Positions 10,626 to 23,196 of a stretch of 64,000 nt of DNA are shown here, piece after piece. A program made the position numbers and the translations under genes. Below the pieces are notes generated by a model, which was given only the letters and a program-made list of their open reading frames with translations, was not told the DNA's origin and did not search any database. Source of the DNA: Hoplostethus atlanticus (Eukaryota; Chordata; Actinopteri; Trachichthyiformes; Trachichthyidae); assembly GCA_034670405.1 (NCBI GenBank), contig JAXDDX010000159.1:558001-622000 (forward strand), written 5' to 3'. Each line of letters begins with the position of its first letter. Position 1 is the first letter of the stretch.

Positions 10626-13600
10626 GTACTGTACAGCACCCTATTGTTAAGAGTGGCATGTCTGTTGTATTTCCATCATGTTCGTCATTTAGACAGTGTT
10701 TCTATGTGAAGGGTTCCATGAGATGTTGGGTTGAAGACCACTGCTTACTGTTCTGATGGGTGGAAAATAAAAACAGAGATGTTAAACCCAGCCAATAAAG
10801 GTAGAAAACGTCTAACATGGATGCTATCAAACTATACGGTGTTTTCTTTTGGTCTCGTGAACCCCAAACCCGCTCCAGTTCTGAGACGAAAAGGCTTTTC
10901 AAACTAGCAACCACCATCAAATCGTCTGTGGATAAAAAATAAATAGACATTCGCTTTTTCGTCTCAGACCACGACAGACAGGAAAACACATCTGACTGGT
11001 GTGGGGAAAGCGGCTACAGCGTAACAACCGGGGTGACAAGCTGTGTTTTTACACACGGATAGATCAGCCTGTCTGCTTTCCATTGTTTCTTATGGAGGAA
11101 GAATATGTGGGAGCCTACCGTCCTACCGTCCACTCCCTCCGCAAGGTTAGCCTCCATGTCTTCCAGCCTGGCCTCCTCCTTCGCCTTTCCCCCGGCAGTG
11201 ATACCATCGGGAAGGCTAATCTAAAAGAAGGCCTAGTCTGGCTAACAAAAAAAACAAACTAAAACTAAGCTTGGTCAAGATCTATTTAAGGCTCAGCGCA
11301 CACAAACACCAGCAAATATCACCATATTGTATTTGTACCCTTCCTTGGCGGAACGCCCTCCTGGCGGGGAGAACAAATAAGAGCCGCATCTCTTGCTGCC
11401 TTCGGGTGCTGTTGGAAATATGGCAATTATCAGTTGAGCCGTTTTTTTGGTACCAAAAACATCACGTTATTCTAATAATTCCGACATGATATATAAATAA
11501 ACAAGGATGTAAAGAAAGAAAGAAACAAAGAAACAAAGAAAGAAAAGAAAAAAAATTGATACAGCATTTTTTCCCTCATTTATTTAAATTAACTGGAACG
11601 GTTTCACTGTAATTCAGTTTTGAACACTAAGAACAGCCTTCTGGTCATCTTAACATCACGACATTGTGTCTATTAAAAAAGGGAAATACCTCAACCTACC
11701 TAAAACTATTCCATGATGCCCAAGTTGCTGAGACGTGACGATTAGGGGTCAGGGGGCATGGAAACCATGTCAACAGTGAATGGTCCAATTCATTTATTTC
11801 ATTATTATATGTTACTGTTTCTCATTCCATGTAAATAATTAGTATGGTCATATCCATTTATTTTCCATCTTTGTTTAACTTTTAGTTTTCATGCATTTTT
11901 GTCTTAATAAAGTACTTAAAACATCAACTACATGCCTTACCCACATTTTCTCCTCATCATTCTGACTCCGCAGCACAACGTAACCCTGTGTAGCTTGATT
12001 TCTAAAATTATACAAAACAGCCACCAGAAAAAAAAATACTTTTGTTACAGGGCCCATTTTGGTATGATTTCTGTTGAAAAGTACTTGAATGCACCAACAA
12101 GACGTATTTAGGCAATTCTACCAAAACGGTTCATATTGCAGTCAATTGTGAAAAAAAAATAGTTATAGTTATAGTTATATATACAAATAGTTTTAGTCTG
12201 CACTGCTCTTTAGTCACACGATTTAACCAGGAAATGAGACAGCATCCCTGTCCATCAGTAGTTACGTCCCAAATTTTGAAGTAAACATGCTCCAAATTCT
12301 GAAAATCAGTGTGCGGCTTTAAGAGCTTTCATTACCAAACACATAATTTAACCTATGAGGTAAAATGTTTTCTTTTTTAAAGCAAAGTGTTACATTTTTA
12401 TGAGTGTACAACTGCATGTAGCTGTGCCATGTGGATGCTAGCTGTTTGGATTTATGCTCAAAATTAGCATAAAAAGACTGTCACTACCAAAACAAATGGT
12501 AATACTTCAGTAGTGACATGATGGATTCGGTAGTGACTGTTTCAGTAGGGAGTCTTTCAAGTCAAGTCAATTCCCCTCATTTTCTGCTTCCTTTGTGTTG
12601 CTTTTACTTTTACTGTTATTATATAAAAACTATTTGTTGATTATATTGTCATCATAAGTCATGTTAGCAACCAAAATACTGTTGTCACTACCAAAACACC
12701 TGTCGTTTGGTCAAAATTTTGTTTAGCGTTATCAAATTCTATGATACAAATTGATTAATTGTACATGTAATATCATCAATCAGTAACTATGAAATGAAGA
12801 TATTTAAATGTGCAGATTTTATTACACAGAATTATATATTGACAAATGTTCAAAAAATATTAAATATTTAAAAATATTAATAGGTGAATGTTTCCAGCAT
12901 GTTTTGGTAGTGCCACATTTTAGGAGAGGAAATTATGAATTATATCATATGAAATTTGACTGCACTTTTAGTAGATAAGTTTGTTTTAGATATGGTGTAA
13001 CATATGCATAGTCAAAGTTTGGGGAAAAGTTGAATACAGATTTAAACTTTAATCCAACCCTCAATTTGAACCATTTCGGTAGAATCACCCATTGATGAGT
13101 CCCCTGCTCGGAAGTAGAAATCTACAGACAGACCATGAGGGCAGCATCATTCAGCAGCACTGGGACAGGGGGCGGGTCCTGGTACAGGCCTGGGGGCAGA
13201 GTAAGTAAAGATTGAATTGACAGATCCTAGATCAGATTACTCTATACAGCATGGCTTAAATTCATTGTAATAAATAAGATGTTTACTGATCTCGAAACTC
13301 TGTCTGATAATATCATTCATCATCACACCTGAATTTAAAAGCATGCACTTATAGCAGTGATGTAGTGTTAAATAAAAAGGGTTAACCACCAATATGAACA
13401 CAAATCAATTATATTTTCAGAAAACATTAATTTATAACTTTTTCCTCCTTAAAAGGCCCTATTATTATATAATGTACACCGGTTTGATATCACTTACCAT
13501 TATGTCTACTATAAATTTACCTCATAAAGATTTATGTCAGCCTAAAAAGGTGGGTAAATTAGCTAGTAAGTTTAGTTTATTGTCCTCAAGAAGAAATTTC

Positions 13601-14060
13601 ACAGACAAAAAAAAACAATGACACAATTGCCAAAACAGTAACACTTTTACGCTTTTTCTATTTTTTTTCTTTTTCTATTTACAGCAGCAGTGCCTTTTAC
13701 ACACAAACATGTTGTTGTGGCCAGGTCCACACTTTTCCTGTGGAATTAGGCTTGATGTTGTGTCTGTGTCTGAATTATATTAATTATTATCATTATTCAT
13801 ATCTAGTAAGACTGAACAATATCTTCAACTAGGCAAAATGTGTTGTGTAATTTATGAAGTCGTCACAAGATGGCACCAGTGATTATAGTTATAAGAATAC
13901 CAGAATGAATTGGACTATATTTTCTTTTATTTATGATAATATAGTATCTGAAACAGAAACTGTAAAACTACTCAATATACATAGGCTTAGGTACTTTTAA
14001 TGTCTATTTGAAGTGTTTAAGGTTTGGCAGGTTTGGTTTGGTATTTTGAGTTCTGGTATT
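10626..14060. other. Gene-free stretch, weak repeat content
   Basis: No gene supported. Short frames at 10702-11489 have no recognisable domain, although the sequence is more GC-rich there and may be LINE-derived. An AAAG/AAAC microsatellite is at about 11512-11552. The piece 13335-13620 is homologous to 26850-27230 (see that entry). Confidence 0.4.
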
Positions 14061-14061
14061 G

Positions 14062-14160
14062 GGCTGATTTTTGGGCTTGTTTTATTGACCATTAGGCTGT
14101 TTTTGGGGCTTGTTTGATTGGCCATTAGGCTGGTTTTGGGGCTTGTTTGAATGGCCATTG
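14062..14160 (-). repeat. 33-bp tandem repeat, three copies
   Basis: Three imperfect units starting GGCTG(A/T/G)TTTT at 14062, 14095 and 14128. Because the unit is a multiple of three, the minus strand stays open and reads as an 11-residue repeat of the type TSPK-x-SLM-x-N-x. I see no gene that it belongs to. Confidence 0.8.
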
Positions 14161-16052
14161 GGCTATTCTTGTCACAAAGACCTGACAACTCTGCTAGGAG
14201 TTCAGTACCCAGGACATATTCCTCCCATAGTTCCAGACCAAACTGATGCACTCCTGTTGCGCCAAAATTTGTAGTAAGCAGTAAGAAAGTAAGGATATAG
14301 TGATGCCAAATTTAGCGACAAGCAAATAAAAAGGGACAGAAAGATTATAGGTTACAGGCCTCCCTAATAATTTCCTTAACTGTATGTCATAGCCATGCAT
14401 GGACCTGTTAAAAATAGGTAGAATTTTGCATTTGTTCTGCAAACAGACCCAACCTGTTGATACGAGATCCGGGACCCGACCCGATACCGTATATGTGTAA
14501 TACAGTTTTTTACAATTGCTAACAAGCGTTTACCTATACTTAAGATACTTTTTCTAAACTCTTAACACAGCAACACACCTACATCACACAATTAGCCAAA
14601 TAGTTAATTTTCTGCTCAAAACATTTTTATTAATTAAACACCAACTCTACATTTCAAAATGCAAAAAAACTTTCTCTACATACACTAACTCTATCAAAAC
14701 ACGGCAAACCCGACTCAATATCACATAATTCTTTCAAAACACTAGCACATTTTCTATCCAAGAGGAACATAGTCAATCATAGCACAACAACTTTCAAAAT
14801 ACAGTTGATGGCATTACAAAAACTGCATTACTTTTCATGTTTCAGTTCTACCTGCATACAATAGACAATATGAAATCCATTGTTTTTTATAATTCAGTTT
14901 CCTTTTACTGTAAACCACTGTCTTGGTTGAGTGTTGAATGTGTGCATTTTTGGCAACATACTATCTAAAAGTCAATGAGCCATCTTTACTTTATAGAATG
15001 TACAGAAGAAAAAAATAGTAAGTGACAGAATTGCTGCAGTAAAAGCCTTATTAGCAACATGAAATTGCTGCCAGTGATGAATAAAAAATCCAACATACAT
15101 GGCCTTTGGTTCCAAATGTGTAAAAATAAAATACACAAATACAGTAAAAAAGGCACAGAAGGGAAAAAAACACAAAAATGCACAGTCCTGTTCTAATCTA
15201 TATGATCTTCAGCATTTGGCCACATCACATCTTATGTCGTCTCTCGCTATGCACCTTAGAAATAAACGCTTGGCATGCACAGTATGTGTAAACACAGTAT
15301 GTGTAAATGCTTTTCAGTAGAAGCTTTATACTATATTTAAGGTTTTGAACATTGGGTTTTCATTTCTGGCATGCTGTGTGCAAGCATTTGTAAATAAGAA
15401 AGATCCATAATTTTGGTATTGGTTAAGCTTGTATGTAAAGAAAATGTAAGCTTTTTAAAAACGTGTTAATTGACTGCATATTCTGTGAAAACATGAATTG
15501 TGTCAATGGTACGGTCCACAACCGACGGATGTTGTGAAAATGTGACTACAGATTGGACAAAAGGATGTTAGCTATTGTAAAAAAAAACTGTAATAACCAT
15601 GTAATAAGTTAGGCACTAAACCTACATTTCTTTAACCATATGTTGTGTTTTTCAATAATGTCGACAATTCGTCAATTCTGGTGTTTGTATTAAGCACATA
15701 TCACATCGGCACTTTTTACAAGCAGCACCATTTCGATTTTGGTGACCGGATATGATTAAAAAAAACCAGAGCAAATAGTTAATCGGAATGGTATTTATTT
15801 ATCTTTTTTTATTATTTATTTATTCTTTGTTTTACCCACGACTGAACTCATAAATTTAAAAAAAGACAAAATATCACCCGCTAACCACATTTTTTGCGGG
15901 TTGCCCGTCGGGTACCCGGGTACCTTATTTAAAATAAGATGAAACTTTATTGAGCCCCGTGGGGAAAACGACATCAATCCAGCAGCAAAACAAGCAGAAC
16001 TTTACTTGTAGTTATTACATGCACTATTGCCTACTTAACTGTAAAACTCCAC
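14161..16052. other. Gene-free AT-rich stretch
   Basis: No gene supported. Ends with the interspersed motif CTTTATTGAGCCCCGTGGGG (15944-15963), which abuts the BEL/Pao remnant. Confidence 0.4.
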
Positions 16053-16697
16053 TTGATTTCCAGATCATCTGCCAGGAGTTCTCTAGAATCATCAGTGTTG
16101 ATAGGCCACTCATCCTCAGGCTGAAGAAGAAACGGAGGCCCCGACACCCAGGTCACATCCTTCAGAAACACTTCCATCTTCAACCCTCTAGAGGCCATGT
16201 CTGCTGGATTACTTGCACACTTGCGAGACTTTGAGAATTTCCGCAACCCTATTCGCCACAAAGATTTTGAATCTGGAGGTTTCATTCTTGATATACTTCA
16301 ATACAGAAGTGCTATCGATCCAAAAAATTGAGTAATGAAGCTGCGTGTGCAACTCCTTTCTCCACATGTCCATGCGGCTTGCCATAGTAGCAGCTGTAAG
16401 CTCCATACGAGGGATGGAAACTGATTTCAAGGGAGCTACTCTTGATTTCCCCATGACAAATCTGCTGTGCACCCGAGAATGGGCATAGTAAGTAGGTCAC
16501 TGTTCCATAGGAGTCTTCACTTGCATCTGCAAAGTGGTGTAACTGTGCAGCAGCAACAGTCCACAGGTTTTCCAGCTGAGAAAGTTCCTCAAGCAAACTT
16601 GTCCACTCCTGAGCAACTGAATCTGGTATGCTGTCATCCCAGCCAAGTTCTTCCCTGCACAGGTCTTGTAGAATCTTCTTGGCAAATAGCACAACAG
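16053..16697 (-). pseudogene. BEL/Pao RNase H region
   Basis: Frames give VVLFAKKILQDLCREELGWDD, then SIPRMELTAATMASRMD and YSIFWIDSTSVLKYIKNETSRFK, then NPADMASRGL. R-M-E-L and the W-x-D-S-x-x-V-L-x-Y-I block are RNase H landmarks of BEL/Pao polyproteins (acidic residues E and D). NPAD-x-ASRG marks the domain's end. Frames shift between blocks, so it cannot make a working protein. Confidence 0.8.
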
Positions 16698-17008
16698 GGG
16701 CCAAATGTATAAAACTCTGTGTAGATTTAGGTGTAGAAATCTGTGTACGCACAAAACAGGAAACATGCATAGCTCAGATGTATAAAACCCCACGTACGTC
16801 TGTTCCCACGTGTTTTTTCCTCATACATCTCAATCATCCTGAAATTGTGCGCACGTGCACGAGCCTTCTGACCATGCCCACAATTTACTATAAATGGCTT
16901 CCAACACCCCCCCAATTGCCTGGTTTGCATATAAAGGGCCAGCATTTAGTTTAGTTTTGAGGAGAAACGGCGGAAGCATTTAAGAAGCAATAGAAGAAGA
17001 AACCGACT

Positions 17009-17203
17009 GTGACCGACTGTGAACTTGAAATAATGGTTGATCAAAATGACAGAAGAAAACGCGTATTATTTGGAAGCCTAAGCTCTGGCATTACCAACCA
17101 AATGAAACAAGTTGAATGGCAGAAAGTAACTGAAACCATCTCCCTTTTAAAAGCCCAATGCAACGCTCTACCACAGAGCGCACGGCTGTGCACCACATTA
17201 TAG
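17009..17203 (+). pseudogene. Harbinger Myb/SANT-like protein fragment
   Basis: The frame reads TDCELEIMVDQNDRRKRVLFG, then GITNQMKQVEWQKVTETI. The E-x-x-x-L-V-D..R-x-x-VLFG followed by W-x-x-V pattern is that of the trihelix/Myb-SANT-like accessory protein of Harbinger elements. Only the N-terminal third is present before the frame stops. Confidence 0.65.
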
Positions 17204-17435
17204 CGCGTGTTGTGCGCTCTGGGGGTTTGTAAATGGCATACCCATTGTCACCTGAGGGTATAAAATATTATATACATAAACAATATTATATACATATATT
17301 ACATTTGGGAAACCGGACATCGCTGCAAATTGCATTTTGTTGGCCTGTTCAGCTGCTGTGTGGGAACCTGATGTATCTATTACTCAAAGAAATTATGCCA
17401 CCCCACGCCATGGGCATGACCCAGCTCAGGGCAGA

Positions 17436-17747
17436 TCAGAATATCCCTGATCTGTCCGCAAGCTCCCGCTGAAACGTCCCCGTCGCTAAAAACCCGATTG
17501 TTGTCAATACCTGTAGATGGAGGGGGACGGCAGGGTTTCTCCGAGAGTGCCGTTCCAACACAGGGCCCAGTTCAGCACACAATTCGAAGAGAACAGCTCT
17601 TGGAAATCCAAAGCGGCGCATTAGCCAGTCATCATCATGGACCAGAAAATCAGTACGGTCTCTGAAGACTCGTTCTCGCCTAAATTGCGCAATAGCAATA
17701 TCTTCCAGCAACGCCAAAGCAGCCATTGTATCATTTGGCACAGCCAT
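17436..17747 (-). pseudogene. Harbinger transposase N-terminal fragment (HARBI1-like)
   Basis: A frame of 103 codons with RVFRDRTDFLVHDDDWLMRRFGFPRAVLFELC, then SRRNPAVPLHLQVLTTIGFLATGTFQRELAD. The R-x-R-x-D-x-L pattern, the F-R-(F/L)-P-R-x-x-x-x-x-L segment and Q-V-L-T-x-I-x-F-L-A-T-G are the N-terminal landmarks of PIF/Harbinger transposases and the host gene HARBI1. The frame runs off before any DDE catalytic residue, so this is a truncated, non-functional copy. Confidence 0.8.
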
Positions 17748-18306
17748 TACGCACGGCTACAGCCTTTATATAGTGTAGGTTATTCTTACTCCCCAATAAT
17801 ACAGAATAATAATCTTTATTTATATAAAGATCATGTATTTATTTGTTTATTTATATAAAGATCATTATCATTATAGTTATTATAAAGCATAGTGACATCT
17901 TTACTCAAGATAGAACGAAATGAAGGCTTGTCAAAAAAAAGGTTGTTAACCACTCACGCATCACTATGTAATCATAGTGAAGGTTTTTTTTAAACTATAG
18001 ATTACATCCTAACACAATGTAGTGAAAGAAAAAAGCTCTAAATAAAATGTCACCCAAATTCACACTTTTATTATCCTTTTTTGGATAAAAACTCGAAACA
18101 TGCGTATGGTACGCATGGTGTGAAGGATGCGTACCGGTACGCACATTCTCGCCGCCCGTGGATTTTTATACATTCGGAACCTGCGTGGAAAGTGACGTAA
18201 GTACACTTTTCGTGCATACGCATGGTTTATACATTTGGCCCCAGGGCTCAAGATTCCTAAAGATTTATAGATTGAACTAACGGTGGAGAGAATTCCTCTT
18301 CGGGTG

Positions 18307-19104
18307 TGTAACGACGGGTCGCAGTTACTAGATTTCTAGTTAATAGTAAATATTATTACTAGACCGAAATGGTATATTGATGCATAGATTTGCTTATATT
18401 AGTACACTGGTTAAATAAACACACACGTGGGATTTTAACAAATGTATTTATTGATTGTTTGTGTGGTGCAGTTTGTGTGAGTCTGGTGTTTCACAGTGGG
18501 GACGCGGGGGTGTTTCTCCTCGTTGTGCCTGTGAAAAGCAAATAATGCATATGGATTTATGACTCAAGGTAGCAAAAGGTTTGTTAATTGAGGAGCATAG
18601 AGTAAGACTCATGTTAAGTTAAATGTAACGGTAAATTGAATCTGTCTGTGTCATGCACAAACCTACCCTGTTCTCCTTCTCCTAGGGTGTTGGGGCAAAA
18701 GAGTTCCCTGGGGGCTAACAACCAGTGGGGAAGTGGATAGGGGAGAGTTCGGTTGTGCTGTTTGAATATATGTATTTATGTAAAGTATTTGTTGTTGTTT
18801 GTTAGGTTATATTGGGTGTGTAAATATGTATTAAGATTGTATATATTTTTGGTAATGGTTTATGTAAATATTTACTGGATATTTATATGTGGGGATGTCT
18901 GAAGTAACCCTTAAGTAAATGGTATGTGCCAGCCAATTATGTGAGCAGACATCCTTATATAAGGCTGTATATAAGGGGGGAGCTGGATGGTGTTGGGCAG
19001 ATCAGTGTGCACGGTGCTATGTGAAAATAAATGTTTCATGCTGAATTCACCCTGGACTTGTGCGTCTCCTCATTTGCCTCCTTGACCACTCGGGCAATCT
19101 AACA
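18307..19104 (+). mobile_element. Solo LTR (798 bp) inserted in BEL/Pao RT
   Basis: Starts TGTAACGACGGGTCGC and ends GGGCAATCTAACA, with GGGTG on both sides (18302-18306 and 19105-19109), a perfect 5-bp target duplication. The plus strand carries a TATA-like CCTTATATAAGG (about 18952) and AATAAA (about 19027), in the order expected inside an LTR. No internal retroelement sequence is attached, so it is a solo LTR left by LTR-LTR recombination. Confidence 0.9.
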
Positions 19105-19109
19105 GGGTG

Positions 19110-20167
19110 AGGGGTCGATCCTGGACCACAATATTAAATTTGAAACTGTCAGACTGAATACACCACTGCACATCCAGTACTCTCTCCACAGGAAGCAATT
19201 CTTGGTCAAGATCCAAATCCTTCATGTCCTTTGCTCTTTGTTCCTCAGGCATCTTGGCCAGCACACGGCGTCTGTTGCTAATATCCACTTTGTCAGCCGG
19301 AAGCCGCCTTTAGCAGAAATGGCCACAAGGTCACGATAGGCAGATATTGCTTGATCCTCGGTAGCCACTAAAACAAGGCAGTCATCAACATAGAAGCTGT
19401 GCAAGACACTATCAACCGTCTCGTGGCTGAACTGTCCTTTGTTATCTTCTGCACATTTCTTGGTAGCAAAATTGGCACAGCTTGGTGATGAAGTCACTCC
19501 AAAGAGAGTACCACCATTCTATGTTCCCCCATGTCTTGGCTGAGGTCACCACCAGAGAAACCTCAGCAGATCTGTGTCTTGGATTCAATGTCTGCCGTGA
19601 TCACCACTGGTTCTTTCCTTAATCTGGTCATCACTCCATTGAGTGAGCTAGCAAGGTCTGGCCTCTGCAGGAGCAGAGCATTCAGGAATGGAATGGAATG
19701 TTGCTGCGCAGTCAAACACAACCTGGATTTTCTCTTTTCTAGGATGGTAAACTCCGTGGTGCGGGACATACCACACTTTACCATCACTGCATTCCAGATC
19801 TTCTACTGGCATTCTCTTTGCATAACCCTTGGCAATAACATCCTTCATGAAATAATCGTACTCAATGTGAAATTGAACATCTTTCTGGTTTAAAGCACGT
19901 TGTTCTGCAATTCTCTTGTTATTTGGCATTTTAACCTCAGTCTTTCTCAAAGGCAAGCCAATCTGATAGTGGCCATCCACAAGCTTCCATGAACATTTGG
20001 TCTTCTCTCGACAAACCATATTCTTCGTCTTGACTGCACTCGGGGAAGTCGGACTTAAACTGCTGCCACAGCTCATCCAGGTTTACAATGGAGATCCTGT
20101 TGACCATTAGCTCTGGCTGTGAATAATCCTTTCCATAGCCCCTTTCAGTGGCCCATTCACTGTCCAA
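19110..20167 (-). pseudogene. BEL/Pao reverse transcriptase
   Basis: Minus-strand pieces in order: ELWQQFKSDFPECSQDEEYGLS, WKLVDGHYQIGLPLRK, RALNQKDVQFHIEYDYFMKD, WYVPHHGVYHPRKEKIQVVFD and FYVDDCLVLVATEDQA, ending with RVLDVQWCIQSDSFKF. D-G-H-Y-x-I-x-L-P and Y-L/V-P-H-H-x-V are BEL/Pao-specific, and YVDD is the RT active site. Pieces occupy different frames (a shift near 19990 and a break near 19500), so it is dead. Confidence 0.85.
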
Positions 20168-21271
20168 CCTAACATTGTTCTTATTGCATATGGTCCATCA
20201 TTAACACTGGGAATCACCTGTAATGGCTCCATAGCTTTAGGCACATTTGTTCCTATTAACAGCTCAATATCTGAACCAATCTCGGGTAGAGGCACATGTC
20301 TCAGATGAGGCCATCCTTGAATATCCTTTAGTTGTGGAATGTTTCCTCTATGGACGGGCATACTTTCCTGCGTGTAGATGTTAGGCAGGTCACAGTAGTC
20401 TTCACCATCTAAGCCAGCCACTTCCAGTCCTGAGACAATGTTGCTACTCACAACTTTCTCTTGACCCATAGTGCGTAAAATAATCTGTGTTTTTCTACCA
20501 GTGAGATTAATTTTGTTCATCAGGCCATCTGTACAGAAAACTGCAGTACTGCCTGCGTCCAGGAAAGCATAGGTTACCACGGTCTTGTCACTCTTCTTTG
20601 ATTTAACTCTTACTGGAACTATAGGGAGCTTGCAATTGTCGTCACCAGTTACAAGACCACTGGATACCAAAGCACTGCCCACTGCCGAGTCTGATCTTCC
20701 TATGGCTTGCTCCGAGTCTACTCCATCTCTCCTTTTAGCGATGTTGAGTATGCTGGGATACCTACGGCTACACACTTCACATGAAAGGCACTTCCCACAG
20801 TCTTTGCTGATGTGCCATGTACACAAACAGCTGAAACAAACACCATTCTCTTTAAGGAAGGCAATCTTCTCGCTATGAGCCATCTTGCCCCGTTGAGGGC
20901 ACATATCGAGAGCATGTTCACAACCACAGAACAGACAGACCCTTTTGGCAGATAGGACTGGTTCTCTTAGTTCCAGGTTCCGTTCTCTCGTCCATGGCGA
21001 CCATGGTAGTGGCAAAGCTGCTTCTGTTTGTTGAGTGAGGTTGTGGCTTGAATTTATCCACACCTTTGCTTTCTGCCAGTGCTGCAGCATCCTGTATGTT
21101 TCCAAACACTGGATCTGATTCAATTCTCACTTCCTTTTCGATGAAGCGAACAATGTCTACAAAAGTAGTCCTGTGGTTGTTGTTCTCCTGTTGTTCACAA
21201 GCCACCGTTGTCCACCTGTCCCTGAGCTTGTAGGGCAACTTTTTTACAATGAGTAACATATTAGAAGGCAT
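20107..21271 (-). pseudogene. BEL/Pao gag zinc knuckles and aspartic protease
   Basis: The longest BEL frame (338 codons). It has a cysteine-rich part, CLFCGCEHALDMC and CFSCLCTWHISKDC, corresponding to paired zinc knuckles, and then VTYAFLDAGSTAVFC, in which LDAGST is a D-x-G aspartic-protease active site. It continues with ELLIGTNVPKAMEPLQV, and ends in TMLGWTVNGPLKG. This is the gag-protease junction of BEL/Pao (peptidase A17-type). An overlapping upstream frame (20918-21271) supplies LPYKLRDRW, so a frameshift lies near 21000-21100. Confidence 0.85.
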
Positions 21272-21743
21272 ATCCAGCTCCTACATATTTCGGATGTCCT
21301 CCATGGCATCCTCGAAGAAAGAGACTATAATCTTGGAGTGCATTCACATCTTCGGGTTTGATGGGAGCCCACGAGAGAGCCTTTTCTATGTAGGTGGATG
21401 CAATCTTGTGCTCATTTCCAAAATGGTCCTGTAGCAAAGATTTTGCCTTGAAATATCCCCTTTCAGGATTCAGGGTTCTGATAAGGTCTCTAGGGTGACC
21501 CCTGGTGTACTGTTCAAGAAAATACAAGCAGTCACTATGGCTGTTAACCTTGCCCTCAACTCCATTCTCAAAGGCTTTCATGAACACATGGAATTGCAAC
21601 AGATCACCGTCATAGATTTGTATTTCTCGTTTTGGCAAAGATGAAAGGCGTTGTTGCTGTACCAGAAAAGATGTAATTTCATTCTGCTTCCTCAAGATGT
21701 CATAAAGAGAGTTTTGATCTTTGCCATTTTCCCCACATTCAGC
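21261..21743 (-). pseudogene. BEL/Pao gag central part (DUF1759-like)
   Basis: The frame reads LPKREIQIYDGDLLQFHVF, then LYFLEQYTRGHPRDLI and FGNEHKIASTYIEKAL. Y-D-G-D-x-x-x-F-x-x-F and L-x-x-x-T-x-G-x-x-x-x-L are typical of the gag region upstream of the zinc knuckles in BEL/Pao elements. It ends at the hAT insertion. Confidence 0.75.
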
Positions 21744-21751
21744 ATTAAAAG

Positions 21752-23039
21752 CAATGGCGGCTGGTGCATTTTTCTCCAGGGGGGGCTATACCAAAAATCA
21801 AACAAACATGTACTAAGGTATCATCAGTGTATTTAAATAAATGAAAAGGCCTTTATTTGTATTTGCTGAGCTGATGTAGCTGAGCTGATGTTGTTGTAAT
21901 GAAACGTGCTTAAGGTAAGTTAAGGTACTTCAATTAGTGCAAATTCTTTATAATAATTATCTTTTATACTACAATATGTAATGGTGAAAGACTAAAGTAA
22001 CCGAAAAGTGCCTCGATAAGTGCAACAGAAATCTGACAACACAAAACCCTGAGACAATGGCAGAAAATTCTGAACACAGTAAGACCTAATAGAAAATAAC
22101 ATTTAATAAAAAAATAAATTAATATGGTATTACATTTGAAATACAAAGTGCCATCAAAACGCTGAGTGAACTGGCTCAAAGATATATGACTTTGCCTTGT
22201 GGCTTAAACTTTTTGTACATAAATTTTGCCCTTCTCTCCTTGAGAGATGCACATTTCTCAATGACTCTATGGCACCACAGAACTTGACAGTTTATTATTT
22301 TAGACAGGATGTGCCTGTTTTTGTCAACCTCTTCATTATGCTTACAGATCCCTATCCTGTAGCCTTCATCAAGCTGAGCAGCTATGTTTACTTTCCCAAA
22401 CATTTGCTTTAGATTTTTCTGATATGTGGTTTAAATCATTCAAACCTGTCTGAATCCATGCTGGGTCTGAGACCTGTCGTTTGAAAAAGGATGCAGGGAA
22501 AGCAAAATAAAGCATTGGTGTCACTACATACAGTTAGCCAAGCCTTCCTACTAAACCAGCTCCTTGAAAACGACCGAGTATATTGTCTCATTCTGGCGCA
22601 TTTTATGTCAGTTGTACCACAAGCCCCTCGCTCTCTGCTGCCAACCAGTGGTTGGTGCTGTGTAAATCAGCAGCATTCAGATAAATGCTGTTTGTACATG
22701 CGCAGTTCGTTGGTGGGGGCGCAGCACCAAGCTCCTATCTCTTGTATTGAGAGGAGCGAACTGCGCATGTACAACTTATAACGAGTCAATGGGCAAAGAT
22801 TTTTGCGCCCCAGGCCGGAAATACGTGACCTCGCAGTAACTTTAGACAACGTAGAACAATTTGAATCTACATTTTATTGCAGATTATACATTCTATTCAC
22901 TAACTATATAATATTTACGTAGCTCATTTAAAAAAAAAAAAAAAAAGAAAGTAATTTTTAAAGTCTTATTCAGTGAAGTCTAGGATGTCGGGAGTGGTGG
23001 GGCGGCGCCCTAGTGCCCTCTATTGGCCAGCCGCCACTG
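21752..23039. mobile_element. hAT-like non-autonomous element inside BEL/Pao
   Basis: Left end CAATGGCGGCTGGTGC and right end GGCCAGCCGCCACTG are near-inverted. They are flanked by ATTAAAAG (21744-21751) and ATTAAAGG (23040-23047), an 8-bp duplication with one mismatch, as expected for hAT. Inside is a large inverted pair near 22690-22775 (AGTTCG with GCGCATGTACAA on both arms) and a poly-A tract at 22930. No transposase was recognised. Confidence 0.75.
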
Positions 23040-23047
23040 ATTAAAGG

Positions 23048-23196
23048 TATTACTGTACTGCATGTGGGTGCTAACTGGAGTACCTTGGGACAATGGATGT
23101 GACCTGGGTTCAACATGTCTTAATGGTGCAGCCTGAGGATGAACCCCCTGGCCTATATTTCCCACTTTTGGCCTTGCACTTGGATCCATATGGCCA
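23048..23196 (-). pseudogene. BEL/Pao gag linker fragment
   Basis: A short minus-strand frame (LRHVEPRSHPLSQGTPVSTH) lies between two transposon insertions. By position and composition it is the Pro/Gln-type linker of the BEL gag. Assignment is by context only. Confidence 0.45.

Larger units (their letters stand above)
16698..18241. mobile_element. PIF/Harbinger element inside BEL/Pao
   Basis: Inverted ends GGGCCAAATGTATAAA and TTTATACATTTGGCCC are flanked on both sides by CAG (16695-16697 and 18242-18244), a 3-bp duplication as made by PIF/Harbinger elements. Inside are remnants of both expected proteins: a Myb/SANT-like DNA-binding protein on the plus strand and the start of a DDE transposase on the minus strand. 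About 1.54 kb, shorter than a complete autonomous copy. Confidence 0.85.

Noticed and set aside
11099-11262. Possible LINE ORF1 fragment on the minus strand
   Set aside because: Composition resembles ORF1 C-termini, but no motif is clear enough to name it.
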